Both the position numbers and the translations under genes were made by a program. Shown here piece after piece: positions 1 through 11,620 of a stretch of DNA of 64,000 bases. Source of the stretch: Morinoia aosen (Eukaryota; Arthropoda; Malacostraca; Amphipoda; Talitridae). The stretch lies in the NCBI GenBank assembly GCA_030386875.1, contig CM059562.1, forward strand, positions 62,618,201-62,682,200, given 5' to 3'. The notes below the pieces were generated by a model that did no database searches, was not told where the DNA came from, and saw only the letters and a list, made by a program, of their open reading frames with translations. The stretch's first letter is position 1; every line of letters begins with the position of its first letter.

Positions 1-1058
1 TAGTACCAATGGATGCACATAGTCTATCCTTCGGGGAACAAATTTAACCTTAAATTAAATTTGTTTTTCTTTTTTTGCTTAAATGAGTCTTGAAATACGA
101 CGGTAATTAATTTATCAACCCATGATATACCGAGGGACACCATCAAATTTCGATCGAACTCAAGATAGAGAGACTGTAGATAAAAAGTTAAATTTCGTTC
201 TAATGCTTTCAATCGACTAGTTCCCTTTAATATTTTTATTCTCGCGATATGAAGTTAATTTTGAGCATAAGAATGATATTACTTTACAGTATCCTTCTTC
301 CTTCTCTAGTATTGAAAAATTCCTATGATGTCTTGAATAGATGAAAACTTACGAGCGATGCTTGTTCTACTCGTGAAAACGAAAATGAGAACACTAACTT
401 TTTGATTTCAGCCAATTCAATTTTTTCAAAAATAAATGACAACGCAAATCTGCTCCCCTAAAACATGAAAAAAATGTATATCACGAGTAAATCATTTCAC
501 CATGTAGGAAAATATAGCACGTATAGCAGTAAGTGATAACAACTAACAATCCAATTTGAGATAAGTCGTGACGACATTGCTTACGCGTAGAGTATATGTA
601 CACAGATTGGAAGAATTTTTATAAGAAATCAGTTGATGGGGCGTTTTTCTTTAATCATGGACCTGTTTGTAATTTTTCAGCTAGCAATTTCAGTTGTAAT
701 GCTGCTGTTTTACTCTTGTTCTCGACTTTAATTCGATTAGTATCAGGCCCCCAGAGAGTTATCAACTCCCACTGTTTCTTGCTTTTCATTTCAGGGAGTC
801 TCATGTCTCATATTCTAGTATTTCTTGTTTTCGTTATTCATCAAGCGGGCACTTTCGCTTAAGTGAAATGATTTTAGCGTGAATAAACGTCAGTTAGTAT
901 TATAAATTATCTAAAAATAGACCATTTATCGTAGATCATTTTCCACACGGTAATAAATTTTCTGCTGAATTTCCTTTAAAATAAAGAGTGATTGAGGTAA
1001 ATATAACCAATGGTTAGGAACAAACAAAGAATTATTAATTTACTCTATGATGTGGAGG
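1..1058. other. No gene seen
   Basis: AT-rich sequence. An 88-codon plus-strand frame at 596-862 is hydrophobic but has no recognisable domain or splice context. Confidence 0.4.
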
Positions 1059-1109
1059 TCAGCAAATTAAAAGAGTAGCTAATATATATAGCTGTGATTT
1101 TATACTCAC

Positions 1110-1268
1110 CCTAGAGTTGAGAGGGTGGCCGGTGTTTGATGAAAATTTGTTACGCAGAGTCGACTTTTGAATACTTCCAAAATCAGCTGAATACTTTGAC
1201 TGCGACGTGAGCCACTGCTGGTTTAAGGAGGGAATTTTCCTACCTGTTGACCGACAGATAGTCACCAC
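1110..1268 (-). CDS. Possible exon
   Basis: Minus-strand open frame (KIPSLNQQWLTSQSKYSADF, STLRNKFSSNTGHPLNSR) that ends exactly at a good donor AGG|GTGAGTAT. A CAACAG acceptor lies near 1243. It could belong with 2040-2136, but the phase cannot be checked. Confidence 0.2.
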
Positions 1269-2039
1269 CTCAATTTTTATTTATACTTTATCTTAGATAA
1301 AGAATGGAATGATCGAATTAATATTTGCTATTTTCAAGATTGATCCCAACATTTGACTTGAAATTTTAGTTGAATGTTGAACGCCAGTTTTACCAGCCGC
1401 ATTTAAACACTGTTTCAATGTTTTTTTTTCATGATAATAAAGTGGCGAAAAATAATAATACTTCGCGCTTCCAATTCAGTTGAGAAAATTCCTTTTCCCT
1501 TGCTAAACCAGGACTCGATCACAATCCAGTTTTCACTTTTATTGAATTTACTTAGAACTGGTGTTCCAGTTAGCGCTTAGAACTGGACCTAGGTTTTAAG
1601 TTATAGATAATATATCATATCCAGGTAATGATAAAGCTAGTTAATATATAGACTAATAGCTGCCTCCTATCTAGTAGCTGATTTTTGCCAATTCTTCTGA
1701 AATAAAACAAATCCGAAAGCTATCCTACTCTAGAGTTTTACATGGCCCATATTGCAATATTGGTACGGTGATCACGTACCATTAATTTGATATGCAGTCG
1801 ATCTCGTATGCGTTCGAGATAAATGCTGTATGATAAACGAGATTCCTTACTTAAGAATACGTTTTTTTACGCAATTACATTAGGGCTCCTGAACTTATTT
1901 GGGGTTGCACGTATTATGGGTATGAGGTAAGATACATGTATAATATGATTTTGTTGTTGTATTACGTGTGGTTATGAATAGTTAATCCGATAACTTGCTT
2001 TGATAGTTCACTTTGGATTCGTTGTGAGTGTGCTCTCAC

Positions 2040-2136
2040 GAAGAATGACGAATTTTGGCTCTCCAATGCACTTCCCACTCCCGCCGACTGCGGACGATAG
2101 AGCTCTTGTCTCCAGGCTGCTGACGTGTTTGTGAAC
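2040..2136 (-). CDS. Possible small exon
   Basis: A 97-bp GC-rich island in AT-rich DNA. The minus-strand acceptor CCCGTGCAG is at 2137 and the donor TTC|GTGAGAG at 2039. All three frames are open across it, for example VHKHVSSLETRALSSAVGGS. No family recognised and no partner exon proven. Confidence 0.25.
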
Positions 2137-2832
2137 CTGCACGGGATGATCTAGCAGTAAAAAATGTAAATCAATCATTGTTCCGCAGCTTTGTTGACCA
2201 AAGTTGTTTGCCAGATGGCATAACAAACAAACAGTGATGTCGTACAAACCTAATTAAGACTGCTCCAGATAGCAATAAATAAAAAAACAAAATATGTCTG
2301 TATGAGGCTGTTGAAATTATATCGAATTTCAGCAAAATTATAGGATACTCGAATTATATATTCTTGCAGAGTATGATTTCTTCTTTCCTTGCGATACGTT
2401 ATTGCTATTTTATTTGAATTTCATATTCGGCAATGTTTTTGCGCCTTTTCCGGTGTCAATTGTTCGCGTTCACTTCGACAATAGACTTTAGTTGGGGGCT
2501 GTCACAGAATGTGGGCAAATGCTTTGCAAAATTTGAGTTATTAAACGCTATCAGGAGGCAGCTGTAAAACAAAACGACGTACTGCAACCTGCTTGAGAAC
2601 CTTCTTCTCTCACAGAAGGAATATCTCATCATATCCACTACACCAAAACCAGGGTTACGATCATGTATCGTACATACAGCGTATGATACTAATGTGAGTC
2701 TGACATCAGCAAGCAATTATGTACTTTGTGATTCAATATCAATGTAAAAATTAATCGTAGCGAACTTTGTATTTTCGTGTTCACTACGCATCAGAGCTAA
2801 CAAGTGGCCAACAACCTTTGATGAGAGTTTAA

Positions 2833-3050
2833 GGGGCTTTGATAAATGTTTAAGGTTGCTACCGACAGGGGCTTTGATGAGAGTTTAAGGTTGCTACCGA
2901 CTGGGGCTTTGATGAGAGTTTAAGGTTGCTACCGACAGGGGCTTTGATGAGAGTTTAAGGTTGCTACCGACTGGGGCTTTGATGAGAGTTTAAGGTTGCT
3001 ACCAACCGGGGGTTTGATAAGAGCTTATGGTTGCCACCAGTAGGGGCTTT
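2833..3050 (+). repeat. 35-bp tandem repeat, six units
   Basis: GGGGCTTTGATGAGAGTTTA+AGGTTGCTACCGACA at exact 35-bp steps (ACC at 2861, 2896, 2931, 2966, 3001, 3036). Units alternate GACA and GACT, so the array grew as 70-bp dimers. The last two units are diverged. Confidence 0.9.
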
Positions 3051-3837
3051 GATTGTAGTCAACCTCTGATTAGCTTTTAAGGGGACCGTTCGGGTCAAAA
3101 TCTAATACAATTATCGATTTTCTGTTTTTTAGCTCATGCAATAGAGTTTATTCTTACGAATCTAACGATATGATTCTGTTCCTCATAAGTGTATTCGTTC
3201 GTCTGCTACATCTTTGAAATGCTGGCCAATTAGGGGGACAGGTTTACTCCAAATTACAATACCTATCAATTTTCTGTTTTCTTAGCTCATGTTATAAGAA
3301 ATTTTTTCTGAATCTAACGACATGCTTCACTGCTTTGTAATAGTGCTTTTTCGTCTGCCACAGCTTGCGAAAGACCAGTCACTTACGCCATTACAAGGCC
3401 AAGTGAAGACTTTGTGAGGCTCTCTTGAAAACTTGAACTTGTTTACGTTTGAAATAGTACGTCTCCCACAGTTTTAAAGCTATAGGAATGAAAAATACAT
3501 CAATCGATAGAGCTTGAAAAGAGTTATATATTGGTATATGAGTTTTATAAAACACTGTTTACTTTTAGAAATACAGCAGAAATAACATGTCAAAATTCAA
3601 TAAAATTCATTTTTTGGAATAAAATCCCAAAATTCAACGAATCAAAATTTCGAAATTCCACACCAATGTTTCTTAGAATAATACATTTAACTATCTGAAA
3701 AATGTTTTACCTTTTCTGTAACTTCAAAATTTAAGGAGACCCAATTTCCAAAATCATCCTCAAATTTTTTCAAAAATTAAATTTTCTAATAAATTACAAA
3801 AAAAATGAAAATCTATTTTGCGAAGCAAATTTACAAT
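3051..3837. other. No gene seen
   Basis: AT-rich. Two loosely related 90-bp segments (AGCTCATGCAATAGAG... near 3130 and AGCTCATGTTATAAGA... near 3285, each followed by AATCTAACGA.ATG and TTCGTCTGC) form an old tandem duplication of about 155 bp. Confidence 0.45.
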
Positions 3838-4414
3838 GTAGAAATGGAGAAGAAGTATTTTAAAAACATTTACTCTGAACGTTTCGAGCCTAAGCTCATT
3901 CTCAACAAAAAGTCTGCAAATAAAATTATAGACAAGTCAGTACGTCGAAAATTAAAGAAGCGCAGGATATAAGCACGAAAAACAAACAAACAAACAACTT
4001 AATAATAATTTATCGGTTGACTATTTTCAGAGGGTATGCACTCTGCATCTCGTTGCGAGAAGGTTTGAGTTTATGAATGAATACGGACTCTAAAATACGT
4101 AGGTCTAAGTTGGCGGTACAAGTATCTAATATTTTAAATTTGCTAATATCAATAATCTGCTCACAGGAACCATTACTACAATGTTGTCTGATGCTAGAAT
4201 GAGTTGGAGAAGTAAGTAAGCGACCTGTACGATGACTTTGACCTGCATGTTCAGCAACCCTGACGTAAAGTGCTCGGTGGGTGGAACCCACATACTGCAA
4301 TGCGCAATGGAAATTTCCCGGAAATTTCCTGGAAATTTCCTTCCGTATTATTTTAGTTAACAAACGCACCATTGGATCATTTTTTAGATTTAAAGATGTG
4401 CTCCCGACCGGCAT
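3838..4414 (-). pseudogene. Penelope-like element 3' end, GIY-YIG domain (minus copy)
   Basis: The minus-strand frame 4010-4414 encodes the C-terminal GIY-YIG endonuclease of a Penelope-like retroelement: ALQYVGSTHRALYVRVAEHA (the YVG plus the Arg helix), SHRTGRL, HSSIRQHC, FKILDT, then LRILESVFIHKLKPSRNE, where the Glu is the expected metal ligand. The first 34 residues are not part of the domain. The 3' flank to 3838 is shared with the plus copy and contains a GAGC-TTAG-GCTC hairpin followed by GAAACGTT. In intact elements this nuclease opens the target for retrotransposition. No reverse transcriptase part is present here. Confidence 0.8.
4309..4340. repeat. Three GGAAATTTCC palindromes at 11-bp steps
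   Basis: GGAAATTTCC at 4309-4318, 4320-4329 and 4331-4340. Each resembles a Rel/NF-kB half-site pair (GGRRNNYYCC). They sit exactly where the homology between the two inverted Penelope-like copies stops. Confidence 0.8.
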
Positions 4415-4447
4415 GCTATCTTCGCTCGTTTATAATTTCAGTTGAAC

Positions 4448-4541
4448 GCATTGCGCATCGCAGTATGTGGGTTCCACCCACCGAACACTTTACGTCAGGG
4501 TTGCTGAACATGCAGGTCGAAGTCATCGTACAGGTCGCTTA
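4448..4541 (+). pseudogene. Penelope-like element 3' end (plus copy), first piece
   Basis: Homologous to the YVG-to-HRTGR part of the minus copy in opposite orientation (for example CAGTATGTGGGTTCCACCCA, then CAGGTCGCTTA). The reading frame is already broken. It ends abruptly at 4541, where a 1.26-kb insertion begins, and resumes at 5803. Confidence 0.8.
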
Positions 4542-5802
4542 TGTATGAAATAGAAATTTCATCCCTTATTAAAACTTGCCGGCATGGGAATACTAAGCAT
4601 AAGGCGGCTCCATTTATGACAATGTAATAAAATAATTAAGTCGGGAGCGTAGAGACGCTCGCGCTTGTTAGCGCCGGTTCTGGTAATTGGTCTGGGATTG
4701 TAAAATCTCACCATATTAATATAAATGATTGACGGTTTCGGCCGCCTCGATTAGAAGAGACAAAGTGTGTGACCAATCGTTAATTTGGCCATGGCTTGGT
4801 GGTCTGGGACAGCCGGGCTTTTGCCCAAAACTCCCCCTTTTTGGGGAGAGCGCTGTTCACGACCTCATTAAGAGGATCATTTGGAGCCACTCTGAGGCAG
4901 GACCCGAAAGCGAGTGGTCAGACGTTATTTCAGTCTCCGGTTGCGAGATAGGGACTTAGCGTGATCAGTAACCAAGGTGGCAAGATTGCTTAAAGCACAG
5001 TTAAACTCTAGCGTCGAGCGGTGCTCTGATAGTTGTGGCTTCCCTTTGTTTCATGTTCGTCCCTTGTGAACTCGACTTGCTCCAGTAATACCAATTCTAA
5101 GTCTGGTTTGGCTTGAGGGTGGGTTGAGACCCTCTTCAGGGTTCGGGTTGGCTGTCTGCATACAGTCTGTTTGTTTTGTCATTCTGAGCAATCAGAAAGA
5201 CAGTCTTATTTTGTGTTGAGTGTAGGCTGAGACACTCTTCAGGGTTCGGGTTGGGTGTCTGCATACAGTCTGCTTGTTTTGTCATTCTGAGCAATCAGAA
5301 ATACCGTCACATTTGGTGTTAGAGTGTAGGCTGAGACACTCTTCCGGGTTCGGGTCGGCTGTCTGCACACAGTCTGATTGTTTTGTCATTTGGGCGATCA
5401 ATTGAAGGACTTTTTGTGAGTTTTCGAGTGTTAGAGTTGAAGTTTTGCGGTCGACAAATCCGGCCGCGCTTGCTCCCGCCGTTGTGTATTTGCCTCCCAA
5501 ATAAAGTATCAATTCGTGGGCTTAGTTTTCTCCTCTCTCATCTCGCAATGCACTCGTCACACAGAGAAACACGTGCCATGTAATATCGGACGCTACCGAA
5601 GAAAGATCGTTCACGCACGACCAATTTAATTATTATTTAATTCCGGGTTGTACCCGGTGGTGGCAGCGGAACGTTACCGTAATTCTTCTCCTCATTAAAA
5701 TCGTTACGTAATACCAGTGCGGTGCGATTAAATCAGGATGGAAAATAAATAAATAAAAATAAAAGTACGAAATAGAGTGGCAGAAAACACACTTTATTCA
5801 CA
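4542..5802. mobile_element. 1.26-kb insertion inside the Penelope-like copy
   Basis: Comparison with the uninterrupted minus copy defines the insertion to within a few bases. It starts TGTATGAAAT and ends TTCACA, and is flanked by TA (4540-4541, 5803-5804) or, depending on how the tandem CTTA is counted, by CTTA. It contains three direct repeats of about 103 bp (5115-5400) and a GC-rich 4640-4950 segment. Near 5650 it has TTCCGGGTTGTACCCGGTGG followed by TGGCAGCGG, like the junction after some arthropod LTRs. No coding sequence was recognised. It could be a solo or degraded LTR element, or a DNA-element derivative. Confidence 0.65.
5115..5400 (+). repeat. Three direct repeats of about 103 bp
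   Basis: GGTTCGGGTTGG-TGTCTGCA recurs with GTCTGCA at 5154, 5257 and 5361, each followed by ACAGTCTG.TTGTTTTGTCA. The third unit is the most divergent. They lie within the 4542-5802 insertion. Confidence 0.85.
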
Positions 5803-6190
5803 TACTTACTTCTCCAACTCATTCTAGCATCAGACAACATTATAGTAATGGTTCCTGTGAGCAGATTATTGATATTAGCAAATTTAAAATATTAGATACT
5901 TGTACCACCAACTTAGACCTACGTATTTTAGAGTCTCAATTCATTAATAAACTCAAACCTTCTCTCAACGAAATGCAGAGTGCATACCCTCTGAAAATTG
6001 TCAACCGATAAATTATTATTATGTTTTTTGTTTGTTTGTTTTTCGTGATTATATCCTGCGCTTCTGTAATTTTCGATGTACTGACTTTTCTATAATTTTA
6101 TTTGCAGACTTTTTGTTGAGAATGAGCTTAGGCTCGATACGTTCAGATTAAATGTCTTTAAAATAATTCTTCTTTATTTCTTTCATCGCA
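5803..6190 (+). pseudogene. Penelope-like element 3' end (plus copy), second piece
   Basis: Continuation of the plus copy: CTTACTTCTCCAACTCATTC onward matches the minus copy base for base at most sites. It covers the SIRQHY...FKILDT...LRILESQFINKLKPS region, the stop and the 3' flank with TTGTTTGTTTGTTTTTCGTG and the hairpin GAGC-TTAG-GCTC. The GAAACG after the hairpin is GATACG here. Confidence 0.8.
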
Positions 6191-6582
6191 AAAAAACACA
6201 TGAGTTCAAAAAGATCGTTGCATGATCTTACACCCATGGTGCAAATTGCAGAAAAATCCCCTGACGACGAAGCAGGTTTCAACATTCAGCAGGCGAGAGT
6301 TGGTCATACAGCTCACGGGCGAAATGTTTTAGTACGAGAAAACATTCTGACAGACACAGTGAACAAATTCTGAGTTAGGTTGAGCAGCAGACCACTAAGT
6401 GCAACGAGTTAATTAGGCACTCCTCAACATTCAATTTTTCTGTCGCTTGCGATGTATCTCCTCCTACAGTTTGAAGATTCAGAAAGGACAAATATATTAT
6501 TCGATTTGGCTTCTAAAGATCTACACGGATATGGGTATGTTTTTTGCGAAGTGGTATAGCTTGAAAATTATCTAAGGAATGA

Positions 6583-6870
6583 GGAGAGTTGCGAAGTCGG
6601 AGTCGGGAGTCGGTGTCGCCGGAGTCGCATGTTTATATTGGGGTCGGAATCGCTTTCCTGAATGTAGGGGAGTCGGAGTCGCTTTTCCGGATGTAGTGGA
6701 GTCGGAGTTGGAATCGCTCATTCGGATGTGGTGGAGTCGAGGTTGGAGTTGCTATTTTTTGGTGTCTTCGATTCTAATTTCTGCTAAAAATTATTTATAA
6801 GTATTTAAAACTGAAAGTAACCAAAACAAAGTTAAAAAACTTTACCGAAAAGCTAGAAAATACTTTATGT
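6583..6870. repeat. Short copy of the 29-bp-repeat element
   Basis: Same left flank (GAGTTGCG-AAGTCGGAGTC, GCCGGAGTCGCATGTTT), about three diverged repeat units (GGAGTCGGAGTCGCTTTTCC, CTCATTCGGATGTGGTGGAG) and the same right flank (GGTTGGAGTTGCTATTTTT, ACTGAAAGTAA-CAAAAC, GAAAAGCTA) as 51737-52400. It shows that the array length varies between insertions of one element. Confidence 0.85.
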
Positions 6871-9204
6871 TTTGTTTGCAGTTAAAGAGATCCACAAGTT
6901 CTGTTCTGTGGTGCGACGTGGAGACATACCACCCGTCCAAACCGTCAGTCGGCATTGTCTGAGAATATGTTTGGTAAAGGTTTGGGGCAGGGAAAGATCA
7001 AATGCTCTTTACTATATTCAAACATTTGAAGCTAAACATTTCAGGCCACCTTTGAGGTCAAACGTTTTTGAATTAAACCTAACGCCCCTTGATTTTTGGC
7101 CTGAATGTTAAAAATAGATTGTGTGAATTAATATTTCTCCTTATAGATTCATACTTCTCACCTGAAGACATACGTGAGGTAGTTGAGGAATTTGATCGAT
7201 ATGTATGCCCAAAATAATCCTCTGACCCAGCATTTCATTTCCATATTACTCCATATTACTCCATATTACTCCTCATATTTCCATATTACTCCTTAATTAC
7301 GTGCGAATGTTCCTCCATTAAATTTTAGAGAAGAAAAAGCGATTGAAGTGATTTTAACTAAAAGCATTTCTTTATATACTTATTTTACCAAATGAGATCT
7401 TTCGTTCATGTCCGTTTGATAATTTTAGAAGTAATAATGCATATACCATTCTATTAAGGGAATTCATTTCTTAAGATATATCGCACACAGACATGAAAAA
7501 ATGACACACACTGCATCCTAAATAGAACAAAAATGAAACTTTGAAAGAGATACTCAGTCTTTCGTTGTTACTATTTATGAGAATGAGGGCGCAAAAAAAT
7601 AATTTAGCAACAATTCAGGTATTAATTCAAAAAGTTGCTAATTCAATTCAAAAGTAATTCATATCTGGCTTCAGACACTCCTCGGATTATTACGGGCCTA
7701 GAAGTTTTATTAGAGTTGCAGGGACTTTTGAGACTTTATTTCAGAGAGAACGTAATTCTGAGATCACAGAGGGGGTTCCAGACGCAGCACAATTGACGAT
7801 CAAGCGACTACATATACTTGCGAAAACAGTGAGTATTTTAAATACAGTCTAATTAGCTAACTCTATGTGCGGAATTTTTTTTCAGATGAGTTTTAACAGG
7901 TGAAAACATTTCCTATTTGAGTGGGAAAGCAAAATATTTCCCCTCTTTTCGCTTTAAGTTTCAATAAATTTTTCACAGAGCCTCTTTCAAGCTCGTGCAA
8001 GTAAGCTTTCAGTTTCGCTGCATTAACTTAATTGATTGATTGCATTGATGTCCTGAACGAGATATTTATTGGTCTATTTTTAACCAAATTGGGCCATATT
8101 TTTTTCTTGGTCCAAAGCAATTTGTAACTATACTTATATCAATAACTTCTTTAAATCCTCTCTGTTTACCAAAACAATGTTCAGAAATTTAACCATTGCT
8201 CTCTCTTATTTTTAATCAGAGCAATGATAGCTGCAATAATATATGTAGCAATCGAAACTGTGAGTTATCAGTCAGTTACTCACTCTACAAATAACACAGA
8301 ATAAAGAAGTAATTTACAGATAATTTAATCTCTTGTGAGTAATTAAGTAACGTCATTAAATAAATAATTTATTGTGTTCCTCTCACACAAATCCACTTTC
8401 AATTAGTGACTTAATTGTTCAAGCATCTGCCGAGACTCAAATACACATGGCAAAACTCAAGAGTTAGCTTTATTAATGATGCTTCAATTTTAATGTCTTC
8501 ATTCGTTGGTAAAATCCTAGAAAGAAATTCAAAACTTCACTCTAAGAAGGATGCATTGCAGATTGTTCATGGGACGCAGCAACAAAATTATTTGCGTAAT
8601 ACACAAGGGTATATGAAATTCATCCCGATATTAAAGGTGTTTTCATCATCATAATTTCTTGTAATATATCGTTAAAGATTTTAGGCGATATCTTCAATGA
8701 ATTTCGGCTGGGATTACTCCTCTCATACAAATTATTGTTACGAGTTATGATTTTAGAGGTTTTCACACGCCTTTTGTTGGGGATGAGATAACCTCATTAA
8801 TTCAAGCAGAACTTATGGTATGTCAACCTCAACTGACTTATATTGTCTTGACCTTTTCTAATAAAATACAAATGCACTTTCGAAGGGATATCTGAGGTCG
8901 ATACGTGCTCGAACGGTAAAGGAGAGACCTTAGTGATGCGTTTAGATTAATGGTTTTCACTTAGCACGTTTACATAGACAGCAAAAGTAGGCCCTAACGG
9001 CTGACTTTTTGTGTTTGAGTTTTTAGTTTTTAGTTTTTGTACCTTTAAATTCAAATTGAATAGCATCAAGACGCTTTTAAAACGTGCCTTCTTAATTTCA
9101 TCCAATTTTACTGTCATGCATTTTGAGTTTGAAGCTCTCAAAAAATTTTTTGTTAACAATGGATATCCAGTTACTTTATTCGAATCCCAGTTGAAGCGGT
9201 TTTT
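6871..9204. other. Intergenic, no gene seen
   Basis: AT-rich with short frames only, apart from the 11-bp repeat at 7232. No domain, splice-bounded exon or repeat partner was recognised. Confidence 0.4.
7232..7297 (+). repeat. 11-bp tandem repeat
   Basis: CCATATTACTC repeated about five times with a short interruption (CTCATATTT). Confidence 0.8.
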
Positions 9205-9210
9205 GTCCAA

Positions 9211-9238
9211 AAATAATAATAATAATAATAATAATAAA
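9211..9238 (+). repeat. (AAT)n microsatellite
   Basis: About nine AAT units. It produces an Asn run in an otherwise meaningless frame. Confidence 0.9.
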
Positions 9239-9512
9239 CTCAGTTAACGACACCTTCGGTCAGAGACTATTTAGTTGTCGCTTTGGTAGTCTACCAAAGT
9301 TATCCTCATCTCGATGCAATTATGATTTCGTAGCAATATTATTAAGAGTAACTTAGGCCCTTTAGATCAATTTCATCCACCGAGGACTTCGCGGTAGCAA
9401 CCACGCCGAGGCACAGTTGATAGATCAAAGACACAAAAATTTGGAGCGTATCAAAATTCTTTCTGTGTTTGAGGATGGATGGGGATTATGCGGGGTTTAA
9501 TTTCATTGATAG

Positions 9513-9630
9513 TAGCTAGAACCCCCGGGTGGGGTTCCAGCTACCCGCCCTCACTATGGCCGAGCGCTGACCCATGCTAGAACCCCTCTCGACAGAGAGT
9601 TGAGGATATCAGCACATAGAGCTCGGCCAT
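9513..9630. repeat. Two adjacent inverted repeats
   Basis: A compact hairpin TAGCT-A-GAACCCC / GGGGTTC-C-AGCTA (9513-9543, 5-base loop) is followed by ATGGCCGAGCGCT (9556-9568) pairing with AGAGCTCGGCCAT (9618-9630). It lies about 270 bp upstream of the Penelope-like fragment and could be its upstream structured region or a separate small element. Confidence 0.6.
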
Positions 9631-9900
9631 TTGCTAATCAAAGTTCACAGTGAGTGACTTATCAGATGGAACGCCCGACCCGACCAGAGCCGAGGACTGC
9701 CGACTCTTGAATCAAAATTCCATGGTAGTGTCCGTCACACCTCCACTTGTCCACTTTCATCTTCACAAATTTCCGAACGCATTGATTTCCTTGATGAACT
9801 CCAGCACTCTACGGATGGGTCCTCCGTCCCACAACATGTTTTCCGTATTAAAATTCTCTCCGGTTCCCGATTTAAGTATTCGATCTCGTGTTAGCTGCAG

Positions 9901-10275
9901 CGCGGCAAAAAGCTTAATAGTCATCCGTCCACCGATGACCCTAATAACAAACTTTACATTCCTCTCCCATATTTCGGTGCCCAATCCGAGAAACTAAAAG
10001 AAGAGCTGAAATTTCTCTTGGTTAAATACTTCAAAATAATTTATGTGTTATTTTTGAGGAAAAATTTTGTATTAGATCATTTTTCGGTTTCAAGGAGAAA
10101 CTTCCCGTTGCAATCCTCAATCGTTTATGAATATAGTTGTGCACACTGTGCATCCAGGTATGTCGGTTGCACCAGTCGTTCCCTAGGACAGAGGATCGCT
10201 GAGCATAGGGGAGTCAGCTATCGCACGGGATCAAGGCTAGGACAACCACCCGATTCTGCAATCCATGTTCTTTAA
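9901..10275 (+). pseudogene. Penelope-like element fragment, GIY-YIG endonuclease
   Basis: The plus-strand frame from about 9901 reads NNKLYIPLPYFGAQSEKLKE, the linker block of Penelope-like proteins, then SIVYEYSCAHCASRYVGCTS (the CX2C-YVG of the GIY-YIG domain), RSLGQRIAEHRG and SYRTGS. It ends in a stop at 10275, before the second half of the nuclease. Upstream the frame is closed at about 9892, and no reverse transcriptase motif is readable. It is a different subfamily from the copies at 3838-6190, since it has an extra CAHC before YVG. Confidence 0.8.
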
Positions 10276-10279
10276 GACA

Positions 10280-10984
10280 ATTACAATAATTATTCAATAA
10301 TCTCCAACAATAATTTTTCAATCATAGGGCAGGGGTCAAATTTCACTGACGTGGGTGTTTTAGAATCACTGCATATTTTAAAGGGTAGACCAACACAAAA
10401 TGATATGACTAGTTCTTTCCCACTGTGCGTTTCCATCTAATTTATTATAGTCTCGTGGACCTTTGGTTTCTGTAACTAATCACATTTATTTTCATGTCGT
10501 GTGTTGTTCAGCTGATGGTGGGATTTATCCAAAAACGAACAAAAAATGTTAAAAATTTTATTCTTCGCTTTTAAATTTTTAATCTTAGTTGTAGTACCAG
10601 TTCGTTCGCATCTAAGGGCTAATACATTATCAGTGTGGAATTTCGTTAAAAATAATAAATCTTATTAGAAAACCACACCGCATCGAGTATTTGGAGAGCA
10701 AGTTCGATTGCAGTCTGTTGAAGCTGCTTACTATTTCTTGTGTTGGTTGTTGTACATCATGTTGTTAAACAAAGCTAGCATTAAAAAGTGAGGATCATTC
10801 ATCTATATTGAAATTTGTCAAGATTTAAATTCATTACCTAATAAATATAAGGAAATCGTACACCATACGGACAACCTTCTTTGCTATTGAACCTACAAGA
10901 ATGATATTTGGCTTTATCTTAGAAAATGCAAAAAGGAAACTTTTTCATTCGTGTAGAAAATGCATTTTTTATTGAAAACGAGAT
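10280..10984. other. No gene seen
   Basis: AT-rich 3' flank of the Penelope-like fragment. No repeat partner found in the window. Confidence 0.4.
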
Positions 10985-11340
10985 ATGTATTGAAAATGGA
11001 ATTTAAGGGGGCTTCAAAATGGATCTCCTCCCACAATTTTTGACCTAAAGTAATGAAATGGGTATCATCGGATGCGGAAAGACTCAGGCATTACCACATT
11101 TTATAATGAAATTTTCCAAATCCCCTTTTTTGAATTATAAAGAAAATTCAAAATTTTTTTTTCGTAAAATTTCTAATATGTGACGTCCTAATTTTTTATT
11201 AAAAACGAACTTTGAATCGTTCCCTATTGAAAATCGAGGACGGTGCACCGGTGGAATATGAGTGGAAACATGGGCGATTTGAGGTTGGTTTATCGTCTAT
11301 TTAAGGGTCAAATGTCCAGTCTCCGCGACCATACTGCGCC
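10985..11340 (+). repeat. Dispersed repeat with ATTGAAAATC core, copy 1
   Basis: Contains GAAATGGGTATCATCGGATG, CTATTGAAAATCGAGGACGG, TGCACCGGTGGAATATG and TTTAAGGGTCAAATGTCCA. The first three blocks recur inverted at 17200-17345, the last two in part at 59395-59515 (inverted), and the core at 55205-55250. Type not recognised. Confidence 0.7.
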
Positions 11341-11536
11341 CTCAATACGTCCATACTGCGACCAACTTTGGTCGGTGAACAGCTTCAAATCAACCTCAAA
11401 TCACCTCTAAAACCAACTTGGGCCGGTGAATGGTTTCAAATCAACCTCAACCCAACTCTGCATCCAATGAATCGCTCGCTTCGCAACCTTAATCAACTCC
11501 AAATCACGGGTGGCCACCTCTACGCAATCGCTTAAA

Positions 11537-11620
11537 AAACGCTCCCAGCTGCTAGTGTATGACGTCACGAGCATATATACATATGGTTGTGACGTCATAC
11601 ACTGGCAGCTGGGAGCGTTT
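11537..11620. repeat. 84-bp near-perfect hairpin
   Basis: 32-bp arms (11537-11568, 11589-11620) that pair except for one A/G position, which would be a G-U in RNA on one strand. They surround a 20-bp AT-rich loop. Each arm contains the palindromes CAGCTG and TGACGTCA. CTTA occurs just outside both arms (11531-11534, 11621-11624). It could be a tiny foldback element or a hairpin RNA. A dispersed repeat lies immediately upstream. Confidence 0.9.

Noticed and set aside
6241-6360. Hammerhead ribozyme from CTGACGA near 6260
   Set aside because: No pairing stem II followed by GAAA at the right spacing could be built.
9650-9997. 115-codon plus-strand frame upstream of the Penelope-like fragment
   Set aside because: It is in a different frame from the GIY-YIG part and shows no reverse transcriptase block.
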